From Runella limosa DSM 17973 (GTDB lineage: Bacteria; Bacteroidota; Bacteroidia; Cytophagales; Spirosomataceae): a stretch of 64,000 bases of DNA. Under the pieces are notes generated by a model, which was not told where the DNA came from, did no database searches, and saw only the letters and a program-made list of their open reading frames with translations. This document shows, one piece after another, positions 16,647 to 24,703 of the stretch. Where the stretch lies: positions 1 through 64,000 of the forward strand of contig NZ_KI519420.1 of NCBI RefSeq assembly GCF_000482465.1, in the 5' to 3' direction. The position numbers and the translations under genes were made by a program. The stretch's first letter is position 1. Each line of letters begins with the position of its first letter.

Positions 16647-16976
16647 ATGGGGCGCTCTTACTTAGGTGAATTTGAAGAATTGGTTTTACTCACAGTTGCG
16701 GTGCTGGAAGGAACGGCTTACGGCGTCACGATTGCGGCGGAGTTGAAACAACGCATGAACAACCGCCTCATTAGTTTGAGTGGGGTACACATTGCGTTGT
16801 ATCGCTTGGAGGAAAAAGGCTTTGTTGTATCTGAGCTGGGGGGAGCTACTTCCGAGCGTGGCGGGCGTCGAAAGCGCTTTTTCCGCATCACGGCCTTGGG
16901 TAAACGTACCTTGGCCGAAATGCGACAAGTGCGCAACGAGCTGTGGGACGCTATTCCAAACCCTTCATTTTCTTGA
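16647..16976 (+). CDS. PadR2, PadR-family transcriptional regulator
   Basis: 109 residues from the Met of MGRSYLGEFEELVLL. The open frame extends 72 codons upstream, but that region holds the promoter elements, so the internal Met is chosen. Recognition helix region LSGVHIALYRLEEKGFVV and wing SERGGRRKRFFRIT. The stop codon is 3 bp before the ATG of permease P2, so the repressor and permeases P2-P5 should be one operon. Confidence 0.92.
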   Translation: MGRSYLGEFEELVLLTVAVLEGTAYGVTIAAELKQRMNNRLISLSGVHIALYRLEEKGFVVSELGGATSERGGRRKRFFRITALGKRTLAEMRQVRNELWDAIPNPSFS

Positions 16977-16979
16977 GTG

Positions 16980-19616
16980 ATGGAAAAACAACCCAATCCA
17001 CCCCGCTGGGCCGACCGATTTTTGGGTTGGCTCCTCCCTGCGGAGCTTTACGAAGAACTGTTGGGGGATTTGCACGAGCAGTTTGCCTTTCAAGCCGAGG
17101 TGCTTGGCCTGCAAAAAGCCCGTTGGATGTATTTCTTTGAAGTGTTACGCTTTTGTCGCCCCTATTTTTTGAAACGTCGTTTTCGCGCCGATTCTAAATA
17201 TTCAACCTCTTACACCTACAGCCCCACTATGATACGCAATTATTTCAAAATCGCTTTTCGTAACCTGTTGAAATACAAAGGTTACTCGTTTATCAATATC
17301 TTCGGTTTGGCGACGGGCATGGCCGTGGCGATGCTGATTGGACTTTGGGTGTGGGATGAGTTGTCCTACAACAAATACCATAAAAACTACGACCGCATTG
17401 CGAAAGTGATGCAAAGCGGTACATATAACGGTGAGTTCGGCGCAGGAGGCCACATGCCTATTCCGTTGGAAAATGAACTACGCACTGTGTATGGCACTGA
17501 TTTTACCCACATAATTATGTCCTCTTGGACAAGAGAGCATATCTTGGCGTATGGTGAAAAGAAATTTACCAAATTGGGCAACTACCTAAGCCCCGAAGCG
17601 CCCGATATGTTTAGCTTAAAAATGACCAAAGGCGCTCGAAACGGCTTAAAAGACCCCAATTCTATTTTATTGTCTGAATCGGTAGCAGCGGCGCTTTTCG
17701 GTGATAACGACCCCCTGGAGAAAATTGTAAAAATCGACAACAGATTAGACGTCAAAGTAACGGGTGTGTATGAAGATTTGCCCTATAATACCGAGTTTAG
17801 AGACATGACCTTCATTGCCCCCTGGGATCTCTATGCTTCGACAGAAGGTTGGGTGAAGCGTGCAAAAGACAATGCCGAATGGAATAATAATTCGTGGCAA
17901 ATGCTGGCTCAGATTGCACCTAATACTGATTTTAAGATGATTACGGAAAAAATCAAAGGCGTGAAAATAAAGCATGTTCCAGAAGTCGCCGTCTTTAAAA
18001 ATGAAATATTTCTCCATCCCATGAGCCAATGGCATTTATATACGGGTTGGAAAAAAACGGGTGAACCAGACGGGCGCATTCAGTACGTTTGGCTGTTTGG
18101 TATCATTGGCGTTTTTGTGCTGTTGTTGGCTTGCATCAACTTTATGAATTTGAGTACGGCTCGTTCTGAAAAGCGGGCCAAAGAAGTGGGGATTCGCAAA
18201 GCGGTCGGTTCGGTTCGTTCGCAGTTAATCAGCCAATTTTTCAGTGAGTCGCTGTTGGTAGTGGCCTGTGCTTTTGGTGTCTCTTTGGTATTGGTGCTTT
18301 TGCTACTCCCGATTTTTAACGAAGTGGCCGACAAAAAGCTAACGCTTTTATGGACTAATCCTATTTTTTGGTTGTTGGGCATTGGCTTTAGCATCCTGAC
18401 AGGCTTGATTGCTGGCAGTTATCCTTCATTATATTTGTCTTCTTTCCAACCAGTAAAAGTGCTAAAAGGCACATTCAGAGCAGGGCGTTTTGCTGCCGTA
18501 CCTCGTAAAGTGTTGGTAGTAATGCAGTTTACGGTGTCGGTGACACTCATTGTTGGGACGACGATTGTACTTCGCCAAATTCAACATGCCAAAAATCGCC
18601 CGATTGGATACGACCGCAATGGCCTGATTACGGTGACAATGAATACGCCTGAGTTATACCAAAACTACAATACTCTCCGAGACGCGCTTATAAAAAGTGG
18701 TGGAGCGGTCGAAATGTCCACCTCGTCTGCCCCTGCTACGGATTTAAACTCACAAAACGGCGGCTTTGAGTGGGAAGGCAAAGACCCCAACTTTAAGGAT
18801 AGCTTTGGAACCATTGCGGTAACGCACGATTTTGGAAAAACAGTCGGGTGGCAATTTGTGCAGGGCAGGGATTTTTCTCGAAAATTCTCGACTGATTCGT
18901 CGGGTATGGTACTCAACGAAACCGCCGTGCGCTACATGGGACTAAAGAACCCAGTAGGTAAAATTATGAAGTGGAATGGAAAGCCTTTTCAAATTGTGGG
19001 CGTTGTGAAGGATATGGTCATGGGTTCTCCTTTTGAACCCGTTTATCAGACTGTTTTTATGATGGACTATAATTGGGCGGGGATTATCAATATCAAGTTA
19101 AATCCAGCACTAAGTGCCACCGAATCACTCAAAAGAATAGAAGCTGTATTTCAAAAACTTAATCCAGCTAGTCCATTCGACTATAAATTCTCTGACCAAG
19201 AATACGAGCGAAAATTTGCGACCGAAACGCGCATTGGTCAGTTAGCGGGGATTTTTGCGGCATTGGCTATTTTTATTTCCTGTTTGGGGCTATTTGGATT
19301 GGCATCGTTTGTGGCCGAGCAACGCACCAAAGAAATCGGTATCCGAAAAGTACTTGGAGCTACTGTTCCCAATCTTTGGGGCTTATTGTCTAAGGATTTT
19401 GTCGTGTTGGTGATTATCTCCTGCCTTATTTCTACGCCGATTGCGTGGTATTTCCTCAACGGTTGGCTGCACAAATACGAATATCGCACCGAGATTTCGT
19501 GGTGGATTTTTGCGTTGGCCGCAGTTGGTGCTTTGATAATCACCCTACTAACCGTCAGCTTTCAAGCCATCAAAGCGGCGTTGATGAATCCTGTAAAAAG
19601 TTTAAAATCAGAATAA
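16980..19616 (+). CDS. P2, orphan MacB/FtsX-type permease with prefix domain
   Basis: 878 residues from ATG (a GTG one codon earlier is possible). Unit-2 prefix: PPRWADRFLGWLLPAELYEE, GDLHEQFAFQAE, a KARWMYFFEVL helix, then a Tyr/Ser linker before MIRNYFKIAFRN. TM1 about 97-120, first FtsX trio from about 368, TM5 about 508-530, last trio from about 755. The core begins GYSFINIFGLATGMAVAML ('GYSFIN' type). Its first periplasmic domain (SSWTREHILAYGEKKFTKLGNY) is closest not to its operon partners but to P10 at 40140, which has a different prefix. Confidence 0.9.
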   Translation: MEKQPNPPRWADRFLGWLLPAELYEELLGDLHEQFAFQAEVLGLQKARWMYFFEVLRFCRPYFLKRRFRADSKYSTSYTYSPTMIRNYFKIAFRNLLKYKGYSFINIFGLATGMAVAMLIGLWVWDELSYNKYHKNYDRIAKVMQSGTYNGEFGAGGHMPIPLENELRTVYGTDFTHIIMSSWTREHILAYGEKKFTKLGNYLSPEAPDMFSLKMTKGARNGLKDPNSILLSESVAAALFGDNDPLEKIVKIDNRLDVKVTGVYEDLPYNTEFRDMTFIAPWDLYASTEGWVKRAKDNAEWNNNSWQMLAQIAPNTDFKMITEKIKGVKIKHVPEVAVFKNEIFLHPMSQWHLYTGWKKTGEPDGRIQYVWLFGIIGVFVLLLACINFMNLSTARSEKRAKEVGIRKAVGSVRSQLISQFFSESLLVVACAFGVSLVLVLLLLPIFNEVADKKLTLLWTNPIFWLLGIGFSILTGLIAGSYPSLYLSSFQPVKVLKGTFRAGRFAAVPRKVLVVMQFTVSVTLIVGTTIVLRQIQHAKNRPIGYDRNGLITVTMNTPELYQNYNTLRDALIKSGGAVEMSTSSAPATDLNSQNGGFEWEGKDPNFKDSFGTIAVTHDFGKTVGWQFVQGRDFSRKFSTDSSGMVLNETAVRYMGLKNPVGKIMKWNGKPFQIVGVVKDMVMGSPFEPVYQTVFMMDYNWAGIINIKLNPALSATESLKRIEAVFQKLNPASPFDYKFSDQEYERKFATETRIGQLAGIFAALAIFISCLGLFGLASFVAEQRTKEIGIRKVLGATVPNLWGLLSKDFVVLVIISCLISTPIAWYFLNGWLHKYEYRTEISWWIFALAAVGALIITLLTVSFQAIKAALMNPVKSLKSE

Positions 19617-19624
19617 ACAAGCCA

Positions 19625-22231
19625 ATGCAAGACACCCCACCCGCTTGGCTTGACGCTCTGGTCAAACGATTTCTTCCTGCAGAGCTCTACGAAGAGCTGT
19701 TGGGGGATTTGCACGAGCAGTTTGCCTTTCAGGCCGAGGAGTTTGGAGCGAAAAAAGCCCGTTGGATGTATTTCTTTGAAGTGTTACGCTTTTGTCGCCC
19801 TTATTTTCTGAAACGCCGTTTTCGCGCCGATTCTAAATATTCAACCTCTTACACCTACAGCCCCACTATGATACGCAATTATTTCAAAATCGCTTTTCGT
19901 AACCTGTTGAAATACAAAGGTTATTCGTTTATCAACATCTTCGGTTTAGCGACGGGTATGGCCGTGGCGATGCTGATTGGACTTTGGGTGTGGGATGAAT
20001 TGAGTTTTGAAAAATATCACCAACATTACGACCGTATTGTACAGGTAATGGAACATACCAATATTGGGGAGGGTATCTCTACAGAATCGGCGCTACCTAT
20101 ACCATTATCGGCTGAACTTCGGAATAAGTTTGGCAATGACTTTGAGAAAGTTGCTTCTACCCTAACCTATGAGCAGGTTATTTCGTTTGATGAGAATGCT
20201 TTTACAAAATTAGGTTGCTATGCAGAGTCTCAATTTACCGACATTATCAGCCTCGACATGAAGAAAGGTTCAAAATCAGCCCTAAACCCTAATGAGCTAT
20301 TAATCAGCGAGTCGCTGGCAAAAGCAATTTTTGGGGATAATGACCCTATTCATAAAATTATAAAATTGAATAACGCTTACAACGTGCAAGTGGCTGGTGT
20401 CTATAAGGATTTGCCTAAAAATACACGGTTTTATGACCTGCATTTTATTGCTCCTATTGATTTACTTTTTGGTAACAACAAGGCCAATATCAATAACTGG
20501 TATAGTAGCTCTTTTCAAATTTATGCGCTTCTTCCACCCAATAGTAGTACCGAGTTTATTTCCTCTAAAATTAAGACTGTCCTATACGAGCATAATCAAG
20601 ATGCTGCCAAACCCGTGCTCTTTCTGTATCCAATGGAGAAATGGCATTTGTATCAATTTAAAAATGGAGTAAATGTAGGCGGCAGGCTTGAATTTGTGTG
20701 GTTATTCGGGATTATTGGCATTTTTGTCTTGCTGTTGGCTTGTATTAATTTTATGAATCTAAACACAGCTCGCTCTGAAAAACGAGCCAAAGAAGTGGGT
20801 ATTCGTAAGACAGTCGGTTCGGAAAGGAGGCAATTAATCGGGCAGTTTTTCAGCGAATCTATGTTAGTGGTGACCTTTGCTTTTGGATTGTCTCTACTTT
20901 TTGTGCAACTCATCTTGCCGACCTTCAACGAAGTGGCCGCGAAAGAAATGTTTCTTTTGTGGTCCACCCCTCTCTTTTGGTTGTTTAGTCTTGGTTTTAC
21001 TTTACTTACTGGTCTGATTGCTGGCAGCTACCCAGCACTTTATTTGTCTTCTTTTCAGCCAATTAAAGTGTTGAAAGGGGGTAGCTTTCGAGTGGGGCGC
21101 TTAGCATCTTTTCCTCGCAAAGCTTTGGTGGTAGTTCAATTCACGGTATCTATCACCTTGATTATCGGAACCCTAGTTGTATTTCAACAAATCCAATATG
21201 CTAAAAATCGCCCGATTGGTTACAATCGTAATGGTATTCTATCCATTCCTTTCAACTCCTCTGAAATCACCAATTACAATGTGTTTCGAGATGAAATTAT
21301 GCGTACCAACGCTGTAGTTCAGATGACGGCGTCCTCGAACCCAACAACTGGAATTTGGTCTTCTGCCGATAATTTAGATTGGAAGGGTAAAGACCCCAAT
21401 CGGCAAGAAATATTTGGAACGGTGTTGATTGATCCAAATTTCGGTAATGTAGTGGAATGGAAACTCAAAGAAGGGCGTAGTTTTTCCAATCAATTCTCAA
21501 CCGATTCGCTGAGTTTTGTCTTCAATGAAGCGGCTATTAAACAAATGGGACTAAAAGAGCCGATTGGTGAAATCGTAAAATGGCATGGTAAAAACTGGAA
21601 AATCATCGGTGTTGTAAAAGATATGGTGATGAAATCGCCGTTTGAACCCGCTGTTCCTACAGTATTTATGATGAACGACAAAGAACGGTCATTTAATGTC
21701 ATCAACTTTAAACTGTCTGCTGCAACTTCCGTTGTTACAGCCATCAAAAAAATAGAAGCGGTCTTTAAAAAATTTGCTCCTAATTCGGCTTTCAACTACC
21801 GATTTGCAGACGAAGAATACGCCAAAAAATTTGCAGAAGAAGAGCGTATTGGCAAATTGGCTACCTTCTTTGCTCTTCTCGCTATTTTTATTTCCTGCTT
21901 AGGCTTATTTGGTTTGGCGTCGTTTGTGGCGGAACAACGTACCAAAGAAATTGGCGTACGTAAAGTAATGGGAGCAACTGTCATCAATTTGTGGGGATTA
22001 CTGTCCAAAGACTTCGTTCAGTTAGTCTTTGTCTCTCTTTTTATAGCTTCGCCCATTGCTTATTATTTGATGGAAAATTGGATTCAGAAATACAGCTATC
22101 GGACAACTATTTCATGGTGGATTTTTGCGGCAACGGGTGTAGCAACATTGATAATCACCCTGCTAACCGTCAGTTTTCAAGCCATCAAAGCGGCGTTGAT
22201 GAATCCTGTAAAGAGCTTAAAATCAGAATAA
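19625..22231 (+). CDS. P3, orphan MacB/FtsX-type permease with prefix domain
   Basis: 868 residues; start set at MQDTPPAWLDAL because earlier in-frame Met codons lie inside P2. The segment from the prefix through TM1 is nearly identical to P2 at DNA level (about 19830-20000 against 17190-17360), then the periplasmic part diverges sharply (EHTNIGEGISTESALPIPLS). Such an abrupt change points to gene conversion or module replacement. It follows P2 by 8 bp, and the same 8-bp junction recurs between P4 and P5. Confidence 0.9.
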   Translation: MQDTPPAWLDALVKRFLPAELYEELLGDLHEQFAFQAEEFGAKKARWMYFFEVLRFCRPYFLKRRFRADSKYSTSYTYSPTMIRNYFKIAFRNLLKYKGYSFINIFGLATGMAVAMLIGLWVWDELSFEKYHQHYDRIVQVMEHTNIGEGISTESALPIPLSAELRNKFGNDFEKVASTLTYEQVISFDENAFTKLGCYAESQFTDIISLDMKKGSKSALNPNELLISESLAKAIFGDNDPIHKIIKLNNAYNVQVAGVYKDLPKNTRFYDLHFIAPIDLLFGNNKANINNWYSSSFQIYALLPPNSSTEFISSKIKTVLYEHNQDAAKPVLFLYPMEKWHLYQFKNGVNVGGRLEFVWLFGIIGIFVLLLACINFMNLNTARSEKRAKEVGIRKTVGSERRQLIGQFFSESMLVVTFAFGLSLLFVQLILPTFNEVAAKEMFLLWSTPLFWLFSLGFTLLTGLIAGSYPALYLSSFQPIKVLKGGSFRVGRLASFPRKALVVVQFTVSITLIIGTLVVFQQIQYAKNRPIGYNRNGILSIPFNSSEITNYNVFRDEIMRTNAVVQMTASSNPTTGIWSSADNLDWKGKDPNRQEIFGTVLIDPNFGNVVEWKLKEGRSFSNQFSTDSLSFVFNEAAIKQMGLKEPIGEIVKWHGKNWKIIGVVKDMVMKSPFEPAVPTVFMMNDKERSFNVINFKLSAATSVVTAIKKIEAVFKKFAPNSAFNYRFADEEYAKKFAEEERIGKLATFFALLAIFISCLGLFGLASFVAEQRTKEIGVRKVMGATVINLWGLLSKDFVQLVFVSLFIASPIAYYLMENWIQKYSYRTTISWWIFAATGVATLIITLLTVSFQAIKAALMNPVKSLKSE

Positions 22232-22232
22232 A

Positions 22233-22325
22233 AACAGCCCCCAAACCCCCGATGGGGGCTTAAAACCAAAGTTCGGAGGTATTTTTTATAACGTTTAAAT
22301 TCCCCCTTTGGGGGACAGGGGGCTT
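22233..22325. repeat. C/G-rich dispersed repeat at the P3-P4 junction
   Basis: Contains AGCCCCC with GGGGGCT around an inner CCCCC-GAT-GGGGG palindrome, and then TTCCCCCTTTGGGGGACAGG. This kind of C5/G5 repeat is common between Bacteroidota genes. It occupies the place where the prefix coding region of P4 would be expected. Confidence 0.65.
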
Positions 22326-24695
22326 ATGCTACGCAATTATTTCAAAATCGCTTTTCGTAACCTGTTGAAATACAAAGGTTATTCATTTATCAACATCTTC
22401 GGTTTGGCGACGGGCATGGCCGTGGCGATGCTCATTGGACTTTGGGTCTGGGATGAGTTGTCCTACAACAAATACCATAAAAACTACGACCGCATTGCTT
22501 TGTTGCAGAAAAATCGAAGCTTCAATAACAATATTATTACCGAACAGTCCATGTCACTTCCGCTGGCTGCTAAATTAAGAGAATCGTATGGTAATTATTT
22601 TGACGAAGTAGTGGCTTCAAGTTATGGGGGAGAAAAGAGCTTGACATTTGAGGATAAAACCATCATAAAAAGAGGGCTTTTTATGGAACCAGGAGGTGAA
22701 GAAATTTTGGATTTAGAGATACTGGGAGGCTCCCCAAAGTTTCCCTTAGCACCATTTGAAATATTGATTTCTGACAAAACAGAAGACGCTTTATTTGGCG
22801 ACAAAAGCGCGGTAAATAAAACCATTTATTTAGATAAAAATGCACCATTCAAAATCGTAGGGATATTCAAATCTTTGCCGCAAAATGCTACTTACCGTAG
22901 TACTTCATTTTATGCATCCATGGACTCTTATTTACAAAAAGAAGATTGGGTCAATGCCAAAACTCTTTGGGACGAAAACTCCTTTCCAATCTATGTGAAA
23001 TTGGCCAAAAATGTTTCGGCAGAACAGGCTTCTGCATTGATAAAAGATGAAATCTATAAGGTCACCAAAGACCCTTCAAAGCCTTCTTTGTTTTTATACC
23101 CGATGGCGACCTGGCACTTATATCCCGAATATAAAGATGGTCTTCCAGTTGCTACAGGGAAAGATACTATTTTAATTTTGGGCTTCATTGGCTTGTTGAC
23201 TATCGTATTAGCAGCCATTAATTTCATGAATCTAAGTACTGCTCGGTCCGAAAAACGCTCGAAAGAAATCGGGGTTCGTAAAGCAATAGGCTCAAACAGA
23301 GGTCAAATTATCGCTCAGTTTTACGCCGAAACGTTTTTAACAATCGTATTAAGTACTTCGTTGGCATTGATTTTAGCTCAACTTGCCTTGCCTTTTTTTA
23401 ACCAATTGGCCGAAAAACAAATTGAATTTCCTTGGGAAAATCTACTTTTTTGGTTATCGATTGCTTTATTTTCTGGGGCAGCGATAGTTGTTGCAGGAAG
23501 CTACCCAGCATTGTATCTCTCTTCTTTTCATCCAGTTAAAGTACTGAAAGGTAAATTGCAAAGCAGCACCTTTGAGTTATTTTCAAGAAAAGGATTAGTG
23601 GTTTTTCAGTTTAGTATTTCTATTGCATTGATTATTTCGACAACAATTATCTATAAACAAATCTGGTTTACTAAAAACCGTCCATTGGGTTATGATACCA
23701 AAGGATTGGTACAAATACGCAAAAATAATGACGCATTAAGGGGTAATTTTTATGCCATGCGCCAAGATTTACTCAACTCTGGGGCGGTGGTAGAAATGGC
23801 TGAAATCAACAGTCCAATCTCTGAGTCTTGGCATTATTCAAGTCATTATAGCTGGCCAGAAAAAAGCGCCAATGCCGAAGATTTAGTTTCGTTACATGTT
23901 ACCCCTGAATTTGGGAAAACCATTGATTGGAAAATTACAGCAGGGCGAGATTTTTCAAGAAACTTTAGCGACGATTCGACTGCCGTAATTTTGAACGAAG
24001 CAGCGGTAAAACTAATGGGTTTGAAAAACCCTGTTAACCAATTGATAAGAAAAGATGGAAAGCCGCTAATGGTTGTAGGTGTAGTGCAAAACATTGTGAT
24101 GGATTCACCTTTTGAGCCAGTTCGTCCCACGGTTTTTGAAATGATCAAAGCGAATGCACCTTTCATAACCATAAAGTTAAAGCCTGAACTAAGTGCATCA
24201 GAATCAGTAGCCAGAATGGAAAAAGTGTTAAAGACATATGACCCGGGAGGCGACTTCAACTACCTTTTTGCCGATAGAGATTTTAATAAAAAGTTTTTTA
24301 GAGAGCAAAGAATGTCAAGTTTGATAAGTCTTTTTACCCTCCTTGCCATTTTTATTTCCTGTTTAGGGCTTTTTGGATTAGCCTCTTTTGTAGCGGAACA
24401 ACGTACCAAAGAAATCGGAATTCGAAAAGTGTTGGGTGCCACAGTCACCAATCTTTGGCAACTGCTCTCCAAAGATTTCGTGGCATTAGTCATTATATCC
24501 TGCGTCATTGCCGCGCCGATTGCCTACTATTTTATGAACGAATGGTTGCAAAAATACACCTACCGCACCGAGATTTCGTGGTGGATTTTTGTAGCTGCAA
24601 GTGCGGGAGCATTAATAATTACCTTATTAACGGTTAGCTTTCAAGCCATCAAAGCCGCTTTGATGAACCCTGTAAAGAGCTTAAAATCAGAATAA
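22326..24695 (+). CDS. P4, orphan permease lacking the prefix domain
   Basis: 789 residues from MLRNYFKIAFRNLLKYKG. An ATG at 22308 would add six residues from repeat sequence and is unlikely. The coding sequence begins exactly where the membrane part of P2, P3 and P5 begins, so the ~80-residue prefix is missing; the C/G-rich repeat lies in its place. The rest is complete: TM1, periplasmic domain, KEIGVRKAIGSNRGQIIAQF, second FtsX motif and NPVKSLKSE. P4 tests whether the prefix is essential for function. Confidence 0.88.
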   Translation: MLRNYFKIAFRNLLKYKGYSFINIFGLATGMAVAMLIGLWVWDELSYNKYHKNYDRIALLQKNRSFNNNIITEQSMSLPLAAKLRESYGNYFDEVVASSYGGEKSLTFEDKTIIKRGLFMEPGGEEILDLEILGGSPKFPLAPFEILISDKTEDALFGDKSAVNKTIYLDKNAPFKIVGIFKSLPQNATYRSTSFYASMDSYLQKEDWVNAKTLWDENSFPIYVKLAKNVSAEQASALIKDEIYKVTKDPSKPSLFLYPMATWHLYPEYKDGLPVATGKDTILILGFIGLLTIVLAAINFMNLSTARSEKRSKEIGVRKAIGSNRGQIIAQFYAETFLTIVLSTSLALILAQLALPFFNQLAEKQIEFPWENLLFWLSIALFSGAAIVVAGSYPALYLSSFHPVKVLKGKLQSSTFELFSRKGLVVFQFSISIALIISTTIIYKQIWFTKNRPLGYDTKGLVQIRKNNDALRGNFYAMRQDLLNSGAVVEMAEINSPISESWHYSSHYSWPEKSANAEDLVSLHVTPEFGKTIDWKITAGRDFSRNFSDDSTAVILNEAAVKLMGLKNPVNQLIRKDGKPLMVVGVVQNIVMDSPFEPVRPTVFEMIKANAPFITIKLKPELSASESVARMEKVLKTYDPGGDFNYLFADRDFNKKFFREQRMSSLISLFTLLAIFISCLGLFGLASFVAEQRTKEIGIRKVLGATVTNLWQLLSKDFVALVIISCVIAAPIAYYFMNEWLQKYTYRTEISWWIFVAASAGALIITLLTVSFQAIKAALMNPVKSLKSE

Positions 24696-24703
24696 ACAAG
24701 CCA

